In this document: positions 35,554 to 49,430 of the stretch, in pieces
Numbering within the stretch: the first letter of the stretch is position 1
How the letters are laid out: the number at the start of each line of letters is the position of its first letter
Source of the DNA: Thiobacillus sp.
Lineage (GTDB): Bacteria; Pseudomonadota; Gammaproteobacteria; Burkholderiales; Thiobacillaceae
Assembly (NCBI GenBank): GCA_030680405.1
Contig: JAUXVT010000049.1
Span: forward strand, 103,879 to 167,878
Reading direction: 5' to 3'
DNA length: 64,000 nucleotides
Notes under the pieces: generated by a model
Told to the model about the DNA's origin: nothing
What the model saw: the letters and a program-made list of their open reading frames with translations, nothing else
Database searches by the model: none
Translations under genes and position numbers: made by a program

Positions 35554-36404
35554 TGGCCAAACTCAAGGGACTCGGACGCGGGCTCGACGCGCTGCTGGGC
35601 GGCGAAGACAACGCGGCGCCGCCGCAGGGCGAGTTGCGCATGATGAATGTGACGCAACTGGCGCCCGGCAAATACCAGCCGCGCACCCAGATGGACAGTG
35701 AATCGTTGCAGGAGCTGGCCGATTCCATCCGCGCTCAGGGCTTGATGCAGCCGATTCTGGCGCGTGAAGTTGCGGGCGGCTATGAAATTATTGCCGGTGA
35801 ACGTCGCTGGCGTGCCGCGCAGATGGTGGGGCTCATCGAGGTGCCGGTGCTGGTGCGCGAAGTGGCCGACGACGCGGTGGCAGCGATGACGCTGATCGAA
35901 AACATCCAGCGCGAGGACCTCAACGCCATTGACGAGGCGCATGGCATGCAGCGCCTGATTCACGAATTCGGCATGACGCACGACGCGGTTGCGCAGGCGG
36001 TCGGCAAGTCGCGCGCGGCGGTGTCCAACCTGCTGCGTCTGCTCAATCTGTCGCATCCGGTGCAGGACATGCTCACCGCCGGCCTCATTGAAATGGGCCA
36101 CGCGCGTGCGCTGCTGCCCTTGCATGCGGGTGCACAGCGCGAGCTGGCGCACGAAATCGAAACCCGCGGCCTGTCGGTGCGAGAAGTCGAGCGCCGGGTG
36201 GCGCGGCTGAAGGACGCCGCTGCTGCCCCGGCCAAACAGGCCGTCTCGCGTGACGTGATCCGCCTGGAAGAGGCGCTGTCCGATGCGCTGGGCATGACGG
36301 CCCACGTGCAAACCAACAACAAGGGCAGCGGCAAGCTGACACTGCATTTCGCCAGCGCGGACGAGTTGCAGGGCTTGCTGCAGCGCCTGGGCATCCAGCT
36401 GTAA
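35553..36404 (+). CDS. parB: Chromosome partitioning protein ParB
   Basis: KLKGLGRGLDALLG; QPRTQMDSESLQELADSIRAQGLMQPI; GERRWRAAQM; HTH KSRAAVSNLLRLL. Confidence 0.97.
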   Translation: MAKLKGLGRGLDALLGGEDNAAPPQGELRMMNVTQLAPGKYQPRTQMDSESLQELADSIRAQGLMQPILAREVAGGYEIIAGERRWRAAQMVGLIEVPVLVREVADDAVAAMTLIENIQREDLNAIDEAHGMQRLIHEFGMTHDAVAQAVGKSRAAVSNLLRLLNLSHPVQDMLTAGLIEMGHARALLPLHAGAQRELAHEIETRGLSVREVERRVARLKDAAAAPAKQAVSRDVIRLEEALSDALGMTAHVQTNNKGSGKLTLHFASADELQGLLQRLGIQL

Positions 36405-36440
36405 AGCGGGGCGCCGCCCTGGCGGACAGGTAATGATGGG

Positions 36441-36496
36441 CTATGCAACATCACTACGTAGTGAATTCATCATCAAGCTGCTTGATGATTGCATAG
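36441..36496. promoter_or_regulatory. Nested palindromes upstream of atpI (possible regulatory site)
   Basis: CTATGCAA...TTGCATAG outer arms; TCACTACGTAGTGA; ATCATCAAGC-T-GCTTGATGAT. Confidence 0.6.
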
Positions 36497-36527
36497 ACCT
36501 CGCTGATTCTAGTATCATGCCCGGCTA

Positions 36528-36920
36528 ATGTTCACCGGTCTCCGCCGCATCGGTATTTCCGGCACCCGGCGGGTGGCGCTGGCGCAAGCGGGACTCGCGC
36601 CGATCGCCGCACTGATAGGCGGGATGTTTGCCGGAATCGAGGCGGGACTCGCCGTGTTGTATGGCGCACTGGTGGCGCTGGCGGTCAGCGCAGTGCTGGT
36701 CTGGCGCGAGCGGCAGTCGATGCAGCACCCTGAATGGGATCAGCATCGTTTGTTCAAGTTGTTCGTCCGGGTCGGGATTGAGCGGCTGGTGCTGCTGGTG
36801 GCGCTGCTGATTGCGGGCCTCGGGGTGCTGAAGCTGGCGCCCTTGCCGTTGTTGCTGGGGCTGCTGCTGGCCCAGTTTGGCTGGCTCGCTGCAGCGACTG
36901 GCCGTAACAATAAAAAATAG
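36528..36920 (+). CDS. atpI: ATP synthase subunit I-like membrane protein
   Basis: Small hydrophobic protein with several predicted TM segments directly upstream of atpB. Confidence 0.75.
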   Translation: MFTGLRRIGISGTRRVALAQAGLAPIAALIGGMFAGIEAGLAVLYGALVALAVSAVLVWRERQSMQHPEWDQHRLFKLFVRVGIERLVLLVALLIAGLGVLKLAPLPLLLGLLLAQFGWLAAATGRNNKK

Positions 36921-36996
36921 CCTGTCCAGTCGACGGGTTTTGCCAAGGTTGGTTTTGAATGGGAGCGCATCGCGTGTCCATCCAAAACCCACTTAA

Positions 36997-37854
<858 letters not shown>

Positions 37855-37912
37855 TTTCGGTTGTATTTATCTATCCTGGTTTCTTGTTTTCAACTTTGAT
37901 TTTTACTTTTAG

Positions 37913-38161
<249 letters not shown>

Positions 38162-38215
38162 TTCGCGGGTTGATACGGAACTTGTTTAACTCCCGTCATT
38201 AATTAAGGTGCGGAT

Positions 38216-38686
38216 ATGAATTTCAACGCAACTTTGATCGGCCAGTCCATCACGTTCATCCTCTTCGTGTGGTTCTGCATGAAGTTCGTGTGGCCGCCGA
38301 TCATGAACGCGCTCGAAACGCGCAAGAAGCAGATCGCCGACGGTCTGGCCGCGGGCGACCGTGGCAAGCACGAACTGGAACTGGCCGCCAAAAAGGCCGC
38401 TGACAAGTTGCGTGAGGCCAAGGCGCAGGCTGCCGAAGTGATTGCCCAGGCTGACAAGCGCGCGGCTCAGATCATCGAGGAAGCGAAAACGACTGCCAAG
38501 GAAGAAGGCGACCGTCAGCTTGCCGCAGCCCAGGCCAATATCGCACAGGAAGCCAACCGTGCACGCGAAAGCCTGCGTGATCAGGTGGCTGCGCTGGCCG
38601 TGGCCGGGGCTGAAAAAATTCTGCGCCGCGAAGTCAACGCGCAAACCCACGCTGATCTGCTGGGTCAGCTGAAAGCCGAGCTGTAA
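38216..38686 (+). CDS. atpF: F0F1 ATP synthase subunit b
   Basis: [44 protein letters not shown]. Confidence 0.97.
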   Translation: MNFNATLIGQSITFILFVWFCMKFVWPPIMNALETRKKQIADGLAAGDRGKHELELAAKKAADKLREAKAQAAEVIAQADKRAAQIIEEAKTTAKEEGDRQLAAAQANIAQEANRARESLRDQVAALAVAGAEKILRREVNAQTHADLLGQLKAEL

Positions 38687-38689
38687 ATC

Positions 38690-39226
38690 ATGAGCGAACT
38701 GTCTACCCTGGCACGCCCCTACGCCGAAGCGGTATTCCGCCTGGCGCAGGGCGAAAATGACCTGGCGGTCTGGTCGTTGCGTGTGCAATCGCTGGCGCTC
38801 ATCGTCTCGGATGCCCAAGCGGCGCGTCTGATCGCCGATCCATCCGTGCCGGCTGATCGCGTGGCCGACCTGATCATCGAGGTGGCCGGTAGTGATCTCG
38901 CCGAACGCGGTGGCAACTTCGTCAAGGTGCTGGCCGAAAACGATCGCCTGTCGCTGCTGCCGGAAATCAGTGCGCAGTTCGAAACACTGAAGGCGAACGC
39001 CGAAGGCACCCTCGAAGCCACCATTACCAGCGCGCAGGCACTGACGCAGGCGCAGATCGACGATCTGGTTGCCGGGCTCAAGGCCAAGTTCAGCCGCGCG
39101 GTGAATGTTCAGGTGGCGGTCGATCCCGAGCTGATCGGCGGTGCGGTCATTGCCATCGGCGACCAGGTGATAGACGGCTCAGTGAAAGGGCGGCTGCAGC
39201 GCATGTCCTTCGCCCTTCAGGCTTAA
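38690..39226 (+). CDS. atpH: F0F1 ATP synthase subunit delta
   Basis: [17 protein letters not shown]...[29 protein letters not shown]. Confidence 0.97.
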   Translation: MSELSTLARPYAEAVFRLAQGENDLAVWSLRVQSLALIVSDAQAARLIADPSVPADRVADLIIEVAGSDLAERGGNFVKVLAENDRLSLLPEISAQFETLKANAEGTLEATITSAQALTQAQIDDLVAGLKAKFSRAVNVQVAVDPELIGGAVIAIGDQVIDGSVKGRLQRMSFALQA

Positions 39227-39285
39227 GGCGCGGCCAGGCTCATCCAACTCATCTTTATCGGAACCTCACGGTTCGGAGAACACAA

Positions 39286-40827
39286 ATGCAATTGAATCCA
39301 AGCGAAATCAGCGAACTGATTAAAGCCAAGATCGAAAATCTCGGTGCCTCGAGCGAACTGCGCACCCAGGGCACGATCGTTTCCGTCACCGACGGTATCG
39401 TCCGCATTCATGGTTTGTCCGACGTGATGTCGGGTGAAATGATCGAAATGCCGGGCAACACCTTCGGCGTGGCGCTCAACCTCGAACGTGACTCGGTCGG
39501 CGCGGTGATCCTGGGCGACTACGAACACATCACGGAAGGCGACGTCGCCAAGTGCACCGGGCGTATCCTCGAAGTGCCGGTCGGCCGTGGCTTGCTCGGC
39601 CGTGTGGTGAACTCGCTGGGTCAGCCGATCGATGCCAAGGGCCCCATCGCCGCCGACAAAACCATGCCGATCGAGCGCATCGCCCCTGGCGTGATTGAAC
39701 GTAAATCGGTTGACCAGCCAGTGCAGACCGGCCTCAAGTCGATCGACGCCATGGTGCCGGTCGGCCGCGGTCAGCGCGAACTCATCATTGGCGACCGCCA
39801 GACCGGCAAGACCGCCGTTGCGATTGATGCCATCATCAACCAGAAGGGCACCGGCGTGAAGTGTATCTACGTCGCCATCGGCCAGAAGGCCTCTTCGGTG
39901 GCCAACGTGGTGCGCAAGCTGGAAGCGCACGGCGCGATGGAGCACACCATCGTCGTCGCCGCGACCGCCGCCGACGCGGCCGCGATGCAGTACATCGCGC
40001 CGTATGCCGGCTGCACCATGGGCGAATTCTTCCGCGACATCGGTGAAGACGCCCTGATCGTGTACGACGATCTGACCAAGCAGGCTTGGGCCTACCGTCA
40101 GGTGTCCTTGCTGCTGCGCCGTCCGCCGGGCCGCGAAGCCTACCCGGGCGACGTGTTCTACCTGCACTCGCGCCTGCTGGAGCGCGCCGCGCGCGTCAAC
40201 GCCGACTACGTTGAAAAGATCACCAACGGCGCCGTCAAGGGCAAGACCGGATCGCTGACCGCGCTGCCGATCATCGAAACGCAGGCCGGCGACGTGTCCG
40301 CCTTCGTGCCGACCAACGTAATTTCGATTACCGACGGCCAGATCTTTCTGGAAACCGACCTCTTCAACGCCGGCATCCGCCCCGCGATCAACGCCGGCCT
40401 GTCGGTGTCCCGCGTCGGCGGCGCTGCGCAGACCAAGGTCATCAAGAAGCTCGGCGGCGGTATTCGTCTGGCGCTGGCGCAGTACCGCGAACTCGCGGCA
40501 TTCGCCCAGTTCGCATCCGATCTGGATGAAGCGACCCGCAAGCAGCTGGAGCGCGGCCGTCGCGTCACCGAACTGATGAAGCAGGCGCAATACTCGCCGA
40601 TGTCAGTTTCACAAATGGCGCTGACCCTGTTCGCCGTCAACAAGGGCTACATGGATGACGTCGAAGTCAACAAGATTCTGCCGTTTGAGGCTGCGCTGCA
40701 GGCGTTCATGAAGTCCAAATACGCCAGCATCATGGACACCATCGAAACCAGCGGCAACCTGGATGACGCCACTGAAAAGGCGCTCACCGCCGCGGTGGAA
40801 GAGTTCAAGAAAACCGGCGTCTATTAA
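39286..40827 (+). CDS. atpA: F0F1 ATP synthase subunit alpha
   Basis: [41 protein letters not shown]. Confidence 0.99.
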   Translation: MQLNPSEISELIKAKIENLGASSELRTQGTIVSVTDGIVRIHGLSDVMSGEMIEMPGNTFGVALNLERDSVGAVILGDYEHITEGDVAKCTGRILEVPVGRGLLGRVVNSLGQPIDAKGPIAADKTMPIERIAPGVIERKSVDQPVQTGLKSIDAMVPVGRGQRELIIGDRQTGKTAVAIDAIINQKGTGVKCIYVAIGQKASSVANVVRKLEAHGAMEHTIVVAATAADAAAMQYIAPYAGCTMGEFFRDIGEDALIVYDDLTKQAWAYRQVSLLLRRPPGREAYPGDVFYLHSRLLERAARVNADYVEKITNGAVKGKTGSLTALPIIETQAGDVSAFVPTNVISITDGQIFLETDLFNAGIRPAINAGLSVSRVGGAAQTKVIKKLGGGIRLALAQYRELAAFAQFASDLDEATRKQLERGRRVTELMKQAQYSPMSVSQMALTLFAVNKGYMDDVEVNKILPFEAALQAFMKSKYASIMDTIETSGNLDDATEKALTAAVEEFKKTGVY

Positions 40828-40853
40828 TTAGACCGCGCTGATTAGGAGCCACT

Positions 40854-41726
40854 ATGGCAGCCGGAAAAGAGATACGGACCAAGATCAAGAGCGTGGAAAA
40901 CACGTGCAAGATCACCAAGGCCATGGAAATGGTGGCAGCGTCCAAAATGCGCAAGGCGCAGGAGCGCATGAAGGCCGCGCGCCCGTATGCCGAGAAAATT
41001 GCCCGCGTGGCAACGCACCTGGCGTACGCCCACACGGAATACAAGCACCCGTTCGTGATCGCGCGGGACAATGTCAGGCGCGTCGGCCTCCTCGTCATTA
41101 CCTCCGACAAGGGCCTGTGCGGCGGCCTCAACACCAATGCCCTCCGCGTGGTGGTGAGCCAGATGAAGCAGTGGGAAGCCGCTGGCGTCGGCATCGACGT
41201 CACCGCGCTCGGCAACAAGGGGCTGGGTTTCATGCAGCGCCTCGGCGCCAACGTGGTGTCGCAGCTCACCGGCCTGGGTGACACCCCGCGCATGGACAAA
41301 CTGATCGGCCCGGTCAAGGTCATGTTGGACGCCTATCTGGAAGGCAGGATCGACGCGCTCTACATCGTCTACAACCGTTTCGTCAACACGATGAAGCAGG
41401 AACCGACGCTGACCCAGCTGCTGCCGCTGGTGCAAATGGAAGACGCCGAGGAAGCCAGCCTGAAAACGCACTGGGACTATATCTACGAGCCCGATGCCAA
41501 GTCGGTGGTCGACGACATGCTGATGCGCTACATCGAATCGCTGGTATATCAGGGTGTGGCCGAGAACATCGCATGCGAACAGTCGGCGCGGATGGTGGCG
41601 ATGAAGGCCGCTTCCGACAATGCCAAGGACGTGATCGGCGAACTGAAGCTGATCTACAACAAGACCCGCCAGGCCGCGATCACCAAGGAACTGTCGGAAA
41701 TTGTGGCCGGGGCGGCCGCAGTTTAA
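40854..41726 (+). CDS. atpG: F0F1 ATP synthase subunit gamma
   Basis: [38 protein letters not shown]. Confidence 0.98.
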   Translation: MAAGKEIRTKIKSVENTCKITKAMEMVAASKMRKAQERMKAARPYAEKIARVATHLAYAHTEYKHPFVIARDNVRRVGLLVITSDKGLCGGLNTNALRVVVSQMKQWEAAGVGIDVTALGNKGLGFMQRLGANVVSQLTGLGDTPRMDKLIGPVKVMLDAYLEGRIDALYIVYNRFVNTMKQEPTLTQLLPLVQMEDAEEASLKTHWDYIYEPDAKSVVDDMLMRYIESLVYQGVAENIACEQSARMVAMKAASDNAKDVIGELKLIYNKTRQAAITKELSEIVAGAAAV

Positions 41727-41751
41727 GGCCCAACAGAATTTAATTGATTAG

Positions 41752-43140
<1,389 letters not shown>

Positions 43141-43153
43141 GTTTTTGGGGTCG

Positions 43154-43174
43154 GGATTCAGGATTCAGGATTCA
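43154..43174 (+). repeat. Heptanucleotide tandem repeat (GGATTCA)x3 in atpD-atpC spacer
   Basis: GGATTCAGGATTCAGGATTCA directly read. Confidence 0.9.
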
Positions 43175-43245
43175 GGGGTTGTGCGGCTACGCCGCGTTTT
43201 TCCCTGACCCATATCCCGGACTGCTGACCCCTGGTGAGAAAAACC

Positions 43246-43668
43246 ATGGCCATGACCCTGCACGTCCACATCGTCAGCGCAGAAGAATCGCTCTACTCCG
43301 GCACTGCCGAAGTGGTGATTGCTCCCGGCCTGCGCGGCGAACTCGGCATCTACCCGCGTCACACCCCGCTGTTGACCACGCTCAAGCCCGGCTCGGTGCG
43401 CATTAAGGTGCCAAACCAGGCTGAAGAAGAACTGGTCTATGTCTCCGGCGGTATTCTCGAAGTGCAGCCGCACGTCGTCACCATCCTGTCCGACTCCGCG
43501 ATTCGCGGTGCCGACCTCGACGAAGCCAAGGCCCTCGAAGCCAAACGCGCCGCCGAAGAAGCGATGAAGGACAAGACCGCTTCCCTAAACTATGCGCAAG
43601 CGCAGGCCGAACTGGCCCAGGCCGTGGCGCAGCTGGCCGCGATCAAGAAGCTGCGCAAGCTGACCTGA
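43246..43668 (+). CDS. atpC: F0F1 ATP synthase subunit epsilon
   Basis: [45 protein letters not shown]. Confidence 0.97.
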   Translation: MAMTLHVHIVSAEESLYSGTAEVVIAPGLRGELGIYPRHTPLLTTLKPGSVRIKVPNQAEEELVYVSGGILEVQPHVVTILSDSAIRGADLDEAKALEAKRAAEEAMKDKTASLNYAQAQAELAQAVAQLAAIKKLRKLT

Positions 43669-43686
43669 TTCACAGCAGGCGCGAAC

Positions 43687-43716
43687 AAAAAGGCAACCTT
43701 CGGGTTGCCATTTTTA
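43687..43716 (+). terminator. atp operon terminator
   Basis: GGCAACCttcgGGTTGCCaTTTTT. Confidence 0.85.
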
Positions 43717-44062
43717 ATGGGAAAGGGAGGGTGCAAGTATCCAAAATGAGTCCAATGCGCCCCATATCGAGAAAAATCGGGCTGAGTTGCAATGCAAAAC
43801 ATGGGAACAAGCCGGTGACGATTGCAGCACCGTGATCTTGAGGGCGCGCCAAACAAGGGTTGACTGGACTGATCGTTGAACTACTTTCAAATAGTGGAGC
43901 TTGATAAAAGACATGGATAGCTCATTTTCGATTGCGGGAGCGGTTGACGACGATCAGCTTTGCGGGTTATCGATCCAGTTTATCGGGTGCGTCTTGTCAT
44001 CTTTTAAACACGGGGCACACTGCACTTCCCATTTTTCTTGAATCTTTAATAGGAGCCTGATC

Positions 44063-44710
44063 ATGCGTGCAACCTCTTTTCTTTTCAGCATCCTTGGCGC
44101 AACCCTGATTTCTGCCGGGGTTGTAAGTGCACAAGCGGCTGAAGGCGTTTTTTACGATCCTTCCAATGCCGCCAGCCCGACTGGATATACGATCGGTTAT
44201 GAGCTTTTCAGAACGATCGGCTGTCCTGGCCGGGAGCTTCTCGGTGTCCCTTGCCCGGTGCCCGCGCCTGCCCCGCTTGCTGCGACGCCCGAACCCGCGC
44301 CTGCCCCGCTTGCTGCAGCGCCTGAACCCACGCCTGCCCCGCTTGCTGCCGTGACCGAACCCGCACCCGCTATGAAACTGGTGCTGGAAGGCGTGAATTT
44401 TGATTTCGACAAGGCTGTCATCCGGCAGGAAGACTTTGCCAAGCTCGACCAGGACGTCGCTACTTTGAAGACATGGGGCGATGTGAACGTGGAGGTTGCG
44501 GGCCATACTTGTAGCATTGGCACCGACGACTACAATTTGGGCTTGTCCCGGCGCCGCGCCGAGGCTGTTCGTAACTACCTGATCAGCAAGGGTGTCTCGG
44601 CAGATCGTCTGACCGCCAGGGGCTACGGTGAATCCCAGCCGGTTGCCAGCAACGCTACGCTTGAGGGCCGCGTCAAGAACCGTCGTGTCGAACTGGTCCC
44701 GCAAAGGTAA
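44063..44710 (+). CDS. OmpA-family outer membrane protein, copy 1
   Basis: Signal peptide; Pro/Ala linker; VLEGVNFDFDKAVIRQED...HTCSIGTDDYNLGLSRRRAEAVRNYL OmpA C-domain. Confidence 0.9.
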   Translation: MRATSFLFSILGATLISAGVVSAQAAEGVFYDPSNAASPTGYTIGYELFRTIGCPGRELLGVPCPVPAPAPLAATPEPAPAPLAAAPEPTPAPLAAVTEPAPAMKLVLEGVNFDFDKAVIRQEDFAKLDQDVATLKTWGDVNVEVAGHTCSIGTDDYNLGLSRRRAEAVRNYLISKGVSADRLTARGYGESQPVASNATLEGRVKNRRVELVPQR

Positions 44711-44730
44711 TTGCGTTTCCATTTAAGCTG

Positions 44731-44758
44731 AATAGGGGGACTTCGGTCCCCCTATTTA
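44731..44758 (+). terminator. Terminator after OmpA copy 1
   Basis: AATAGGGGGACttcgGTCCCCCTATT. Confidence 0.75.
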
Positions 44759-45009
44759 TTTGCTGCCGTAGCGGAGGACAGGCTCTTCGTCGTATTCTTT
44801 TGACGCAAAATTCGTGCTGCGGCGTGAGTTTTGCGAGCCTTCCCTGATCTGATTGCAGAAAAATGCGGCGTTATGTTCGTTAGCGCACAGAATCCGCAAA
44901 CGCTTTCCCTTATTCTTCATCAATCGTGCTGACGAACCATCCTGGAAGCACAAAAATTTCCAAGATGCCCATCAAATTTTGCTTGAATCTTTAAAATAGG
45001 AGCTTAAAC

Positions 45010-45690
45010 ATGCGTGCAACCCCTTTTCTTTTCAGCATCCTCGGCGCAACCCTGATTTCTGCCGGGGTTGTAAGTGCACAAGCGGCTGAAGGCGTTTTTT
45101 ACGATCCTTCCAATGCCGCCAGCCCGACTGGAAAAACGGTCGGTTATGAACTTTACAAGACGATCGGCTGTCCTGGCCGGCCGCTTCTTGATACACCTTG
45201 CAAGGTGCCTGCGCCCGAGCAGATTGCTGCAGCGCCTGAACTCGCGCCTGCGCCGGTTTATGTAGCACCTAAACCCACTGCGCCGGTTTATGTAGCGCCT
45301 GAACCCGCGCCTGTGCCGATTGTTGTAGCGCCTGAACCCGCTGCGCCGCCCAAGAAGCTGGTGCTGGAAGGTGTGAATTTTGATTTCGACAAAGCCGCCC
45401 TACGGCAGGAAGACATCGCTGACCTCGACAAGAACGTCGCTACTTTGAAGACATGGGGCGATGTGGACATTGAGGTTGCAGGCCACACTGATAGCAGGGG
45501 CAGTGACAAATACAATATGAATTTGTCCCGGCAACGCGCTGAAGCAGTACGTAACTTCCTGATTGGCAAGGGTGTCTCTGCAGATCGCCTGACCGCCAAG
45601 GGCTACGGCGAATCCCAGCCGGTTGCCGACAACGCTACGGATGAAGGCCGCTTCAAGAACCGTCGTGTCGAATTGGTTCCGTTGAAGTAA
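45010..45690 (+). CDS. OmpA-family outer membrane protein, copy 2
   Basis: Near-identical N-terminus to copy 1; HTDSRGSDKYNMNLSRQRAEAVRNFL OmpA C-domain. Confidence 0.92.
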   Translation: MRATPFLFSILGATLISAGVVSAQAAEGVFYDPSNAASPTGKTVGYELYKTIGCPGRPLLDTPCKVPAPEQIAAAPELAPAPVYVAPKPTAPVYVAPEPAPVPIVVAPEPAAPPKKLVLEGVNFDFDKAALRQEDIADLDKNVATLKTWGDVDIEVAGHTDSRGSDKYNMNLSRQRAEAVRNFLIGKGVSADRLTAKGYGESQPVADNATDEGRFKNRRVELVPLK

Positions 45691-45781
45691 CTGCGTTTCC
45701 AGTAAACGAAAAGCGGAGATTTCGGTTATTTCCCCGGATAAAAATGCATAGACAAAGGTTTTTGACCCTTGTTCTTGCCAG

Positions 45782-45809
45782 ACACCCCTCATGCAGGGGT
45801 GTTTTTTTT
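45782..45809 (+). terminator. Terminator after OmpA copy 2
   Basis: ACACCCCTcatgcAGGGGTGTTTTTTTT. Confidence 0.85.
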
Positions 45810-46173
45810 GTCGGCACGATAGGCCAAGTGCAACCCTGATCGACTTGTCGTTTTGACGTATGTCTGGAGTGTGGGTCAAAGCAGCAGACAACGCTACCGC
45901 TCGCCGTGCTCATACGCACAATCTAAATCCATCCTGTCTTCGTCAAAAACCTGCCAATCGCGCTGAAGCCGAAAATCAATTTTTGTGAACGGCATTATCG
46001 GGAGCAGACCTCGATTGAGTCTTGATCGTCGCTGCCAGGCGGCCAACAAACCGCCTCGGCATTCTATGCGAAAGGCCGCCTTTTTCATGTGGGCTGTCAT
46101 CCCAGGCTTTATACTTGGCGCGCGTTTTGCTCATCCGTTTTGACGGTGCGACTCACCCTCCAGGCAGACACGA

Positions 46174-47550
46174 ATGCATTCCATACTTGAAATCTTGATA
46201 CTTGCGGCGGGGAAGGGCACCCGCATGCGCTCCGACCTGCCCAAGGTTCTGCACCGGCTGGCGGGCAAGCCCCTGCTCGGGCACGTGGTGGATGCCGCCC
46301 ATGCTCTTGGCGCGGCACAGACCTGCGTGGTGTATGGCTTTGGCGGCGAGGCAGTGCCGCAGTCGATGGCTGACGACACGCTGACGTTTGTGCTCCAGGC
46401 CGAACAGCACGGCACCGGCCATGCCGTGAAGCAGGCACTGCCTCGGCTTTCGGACGACAGCGTGACGCTGGTGCTGTATGGCGATGTGCCGCTGACCCAT
46501 ACCACCACCCTGCAGCCGCTGGTGGCGGCCGCGCAGGCGGGAAAGCTGGGGCTGTTGACTGTCAATCTGGCGCATCCGGACGGTTATGGCCGCATTGTGC
46601 GCGAAGACGGCAAGGTCACGCGTATTGTCGAGCACAAGGACGCGACACCTGCCGAGCGCGCAATACAGGAAGTCAACACCGGCATCCTCGCGGTGGCGAC
46701 GCGCCACCTCAAACAGTGGATAGCCGAACTGAAGAACGACAACGCGCAGGGTGAGTACTACCTGACCGACATCATTGCGCTGGCGGTGCGCAAAGGGGTG
46801 GAGGTGGAAACGCACCAGCCGGCATTCGAGTGGGAAGTGCTGGGGGTAAACAGCAAGGCGCAGCTGGCCGCGCTCGAACGCATCCATCAGAACGAGATCG
46901 CTCAGGCGTTGCTCGATGCCGGCGTGACCTTGATGGATCCGGCGCGGCTGGACGTGCGCGGCTCGCTCGTCTGCGGGCGCGATGTGGTGATCGACGTCAA
47001 CTGTGTGTTCGAGGGCATCGTGCAAGTGGGCGATGGCGTGCAAGTGGGCGCTAACTGCGTTCTGCGCAACGTGACGGTGGCGGCAGGCACGCGCATCGAC
47101 GCCTTCACCCTGATCGACGATGCCGTCATCGGCGAAGCCAACCGGCTCGGGCCCTTCTCGCGCATCCGGCCAGGGACAACCCTGGCGCGCGACGTGCACA
47201 TCGGCAACTTCGTCGAAATCAAGAACAGCCAGATCGACGACGGCTCCAAGATCAACCATCTGTCCTACATCGGCGACACCACCATGGGCAAGCGGGTCAA
47301 CATCGGCGCCGGCACCATCACCTGCAATTACGACGGCGCCAACAAGTACCGCACGGTCATCGAGGACGAGGTGTTTGTCGGGTCCGACACCCAACTGGTG
47401 GCGCCGATCACCGTGGGCCGTGGCGCGACCCTGGGCGCCGGCACCACGCTGACCATGGACGCGCCTGCCGGCGAACTCACCTTGTCGCGGGCGAAACAGT
47501 TCACACTCAGCGGCTGGAAACGCCCGGTCAAACAGAAAAAGGAAGGCTAA
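46174..47550 (+). CDS. glmU: Bifunctional UDP-GlcNAc pyrophosphorylase / GlcN-1-P acetyltransferase
   Basis: [30 protein letters not shown]; left-handed beta-helix C-terminus. Confidence 0.97.
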   Translation: MHSILEILILAAGKGTRMRSDLPKVLHRLAGKPLLGHVVDAAHALGAAQTCVVYGFGGEAVPQSMADDTLTFVLQAEQHGTGHAVKQALPRLSDDSVTLVLYGDVPLTHTTTLQPLVAAAQAGKLGLLTVNLAHPDGYGRIVREDGKVTRIVEHKDATPAERAIQEVNTGILAVATRHLKQWIAELKNDNAQGEYYLTDIIALAVRKGVEVETHQPAFEWEVLGVNSKAQLAALERIHQNEIAQALLDAGVTLMDPARLDVRGSLVCGRDVVIDVNCVFEGIVQVGDGVQVGANCVLRNVTVAAGTRIDAFTLIDDAVIGEANRLGPFSRIRPGTTLARDVHIGNFVEIKNSQIDDGSKINHLSYIGDTTMGKRVNIGAGTITCNYDGANKYRTVIEDEVFVGSDTQLVAPITVGRGATLGAGTTLTMDAPAGELTLSRAKQFTLSGWKRPVKQKKEG

Positions 47551-47552
47551 TC

Positions 47553-49382
47553 ATGTGCGGCATTGTCGGCGCGGTTGCGCAACGTAACGTCGTTCCCATT
47601 CTGCTCGAAGGCCTGCGCCGGCTGGAATACCGCGGCTACGACTCGGCGGGACTGGTCATCATCAACGGTGGCTTGACGCGGGTGCGCAGCGTCGGCCGCG
47701 TCGCCTCGCTGGCGGCCGATTGCGCGACGCAGCAGGTGCACGGCCACCTCGGCATTGCGCACACCCGCTGGGCGACCCACGGTGCGCCGTCGGAGGCCAA
47801 CGCGCACCCGCATGTGAGCGGCAGCCTGGCGGTGGTGCACAACGGCATCATCGAAAACCATGAAGCGCTGCGAACACGGCTCAAGGCAGCCGGGTTTGCC
47901 TTCACGTCGGAAACCGACACCGAAGTCATCGCCCACCTGATCGCCCTGTATTATCGCCAGTCGAAAGACCTGCTCGCCGCCACCCGCGCGGCGGTGGCCG
48001 AACTCGAAGGCGCCTATGCCATCGGCGTGGTGAGTGAGGACTCGCCCAATCGTTTGATCTGTGCGCGCAAGGGCAGCCCGCTCCTGATCGGCCTTGGCAT
48101 CGAGGAAAATTTCATTGCCTCCGACGTCTCGGCGCTGCTGCCGGTGACCCAGCGCGTGATGTATCTGGAAGAGGGCGACGTCGCCGACATCGGCCTGCTG
48201 TCGGTCACGGTGTATGACGCCGCGGGCAAGCAAACCGATCGCAGCGTGCACATTTCCGAACTGTCGGCCGACATGGCCGAGCTCGGCAATTACCGCTACT
48301 TCATGCAGAAGGAAATCCACGAGCAGCCGCGCGCGCTGACCGACACGCTGCTGATCGCGGTGGCGCAGGATCACATCCAGCCCGAATGGTTCGGCTTCGA
48401 CGCCGCCGAGGTGCTCGGCCAGGTGAACGCGGTGACCTTCCTCGCCTGCGGCACCAGCTTTCACGCGGCGAAAGTGGCCACTTACTGGCTGGAAGAGATC
48501 GCGGGGATTCCGGCGCATGCCGAAATCGCCAGCGAATACCGGTATCGCACCAGCGTGCCGAACCCCGACGCGCTCATCGTCACCATCTCACAGTCGGGCG
48601 AAACCGCCGACACGCTGGCGGCGCTCAATCACGCTGTATCACTTGGCCAGGACAAGACGCTGACCATCTGCAACGTGCCGGAGTCGGCGCTCACCCGTGC
48701 GTCGCGCCTCAAGTTTCTGACCCGCGCCGGGCCTGAAATCGGCGTCGCCTCGACCAAAGCCTTCACCACCCAACTGGCCGGTCTGTTTCTGCTGACGCTG
48801 GTGCTGGCCAAGCTGCGCGGGCGACTCACACCGGAACAGGAAACCGCGCACCTTGCCGCACTGCGGAGTTTGCCCAATAAGCTGCAACTGGTGCTGGAAC
48901 TGGAACCGCAGGTCGAAGCCTGGTCGCAGCGCTTCGCCAACAAGCACCACGCGCTGTTCCTCGGGCGCGGCGTGCATTACCCGATCGCGCTCGAAGGCGC
49001 GCTGAAACTGAAGGAAATTTCCTACATTCACGCCGAAGCCTATCCGGCGGGCGAGTTGAAACACGGCCCGCTGGCGCTGGTGGACGAGGACATGCCGGTG
49101 ATCACGATCGCACCCAACGACCAGCTGATCGAAAAACTGAAGTCGAATATGCAGGAAGTGCGCGCGCGCGGCGGCGAGCTGTATGTGTTTGCCGACGGCG
49201 ACGTGCACATCGAGGAATCGGCTTTCGTGCACGTCATCCGGCTGCCCGGCGGCAGCAATGGCGTGCTGTCACCGATCCTGCACACCGTGCCGCTGCAACT
49301 GCTGTCGTATCACGCCGCCCTGCAAAAGGGCACCGATGTGGACAAGCCTCGCAATTTGGCAAAAAGCGTTACTGTGGAGTGA
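47553..49382 (+). CDS. glmS: Glutamine--fructose-6-phosphate aminotransferase
   Basis: [34 protein letters not shown]-terminal [15 protein letters not shown]. Confidence 0.98.
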   Translation: MCGIVGAVAQRNVVPILLEGLRRLEYRGYDSAGLVIINGGLTRVRSVGRVASLAADCATQQVHGHLGIAHTRWATHGAPSEANAHPHVSGSLAVVHNGIIENHEALRTRLKAAGFAFTSETDTEVIAHLIALYYRQSKDLLAATRAAVAELEGAYAIGVVSEDSPNRLICARKGSPLLIGLGIEENFIASDVSALLPVTQRVMYLEEGDVADIGLLSVTVYDAAGKQTDRSVHISELSADMAELGNYRYFMQKEIHEQPRALTDTLLIAVAQDHIQPEWFGFDAAEVLGQVNAVTFLACGTSFHAAKVATYWLEEIAGIPAHAEIASEYRYRTSVPNPDALIVTISQSGETADTLAALNHAVSLGQDKTLTICNVPESALTRASRLKFLTRAGPEIGVASTKAFTTQLAGLFLLTLVLAKLRGRLTPEQETAHLAALRSLPNKLQLVLELEPQVEAWSQRFANKHHALFLGRGVHYPIALEGALKLKEISYIHAEAYPAGELKHGPLALVDEDMPVITIAPNDQLIEKLKSNMQEVRARGGELYVFADGDVHIEESAFVHVIRLPGGSNGVLSPILHTVPLQLLSYHAALQKGTDVDKPRNLAKSVTVE

Positions 49383-49430
49383 GGCAAGGCCTCGCGGCTT
49401 ATCTGTGCCGCGGGTTTGAATGGATGCGGC

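Noticed and set aside
39223-40590. 455-aa minus-strand ORF
   Set aside because: Shadow ORF opposite atpA.
44260-44370. Pro/Ala repeat DNA in OmpA copy 1 considered as a separate repeat element
   Set aside because: Ordinary flexible linker of OmpA-like proteins.
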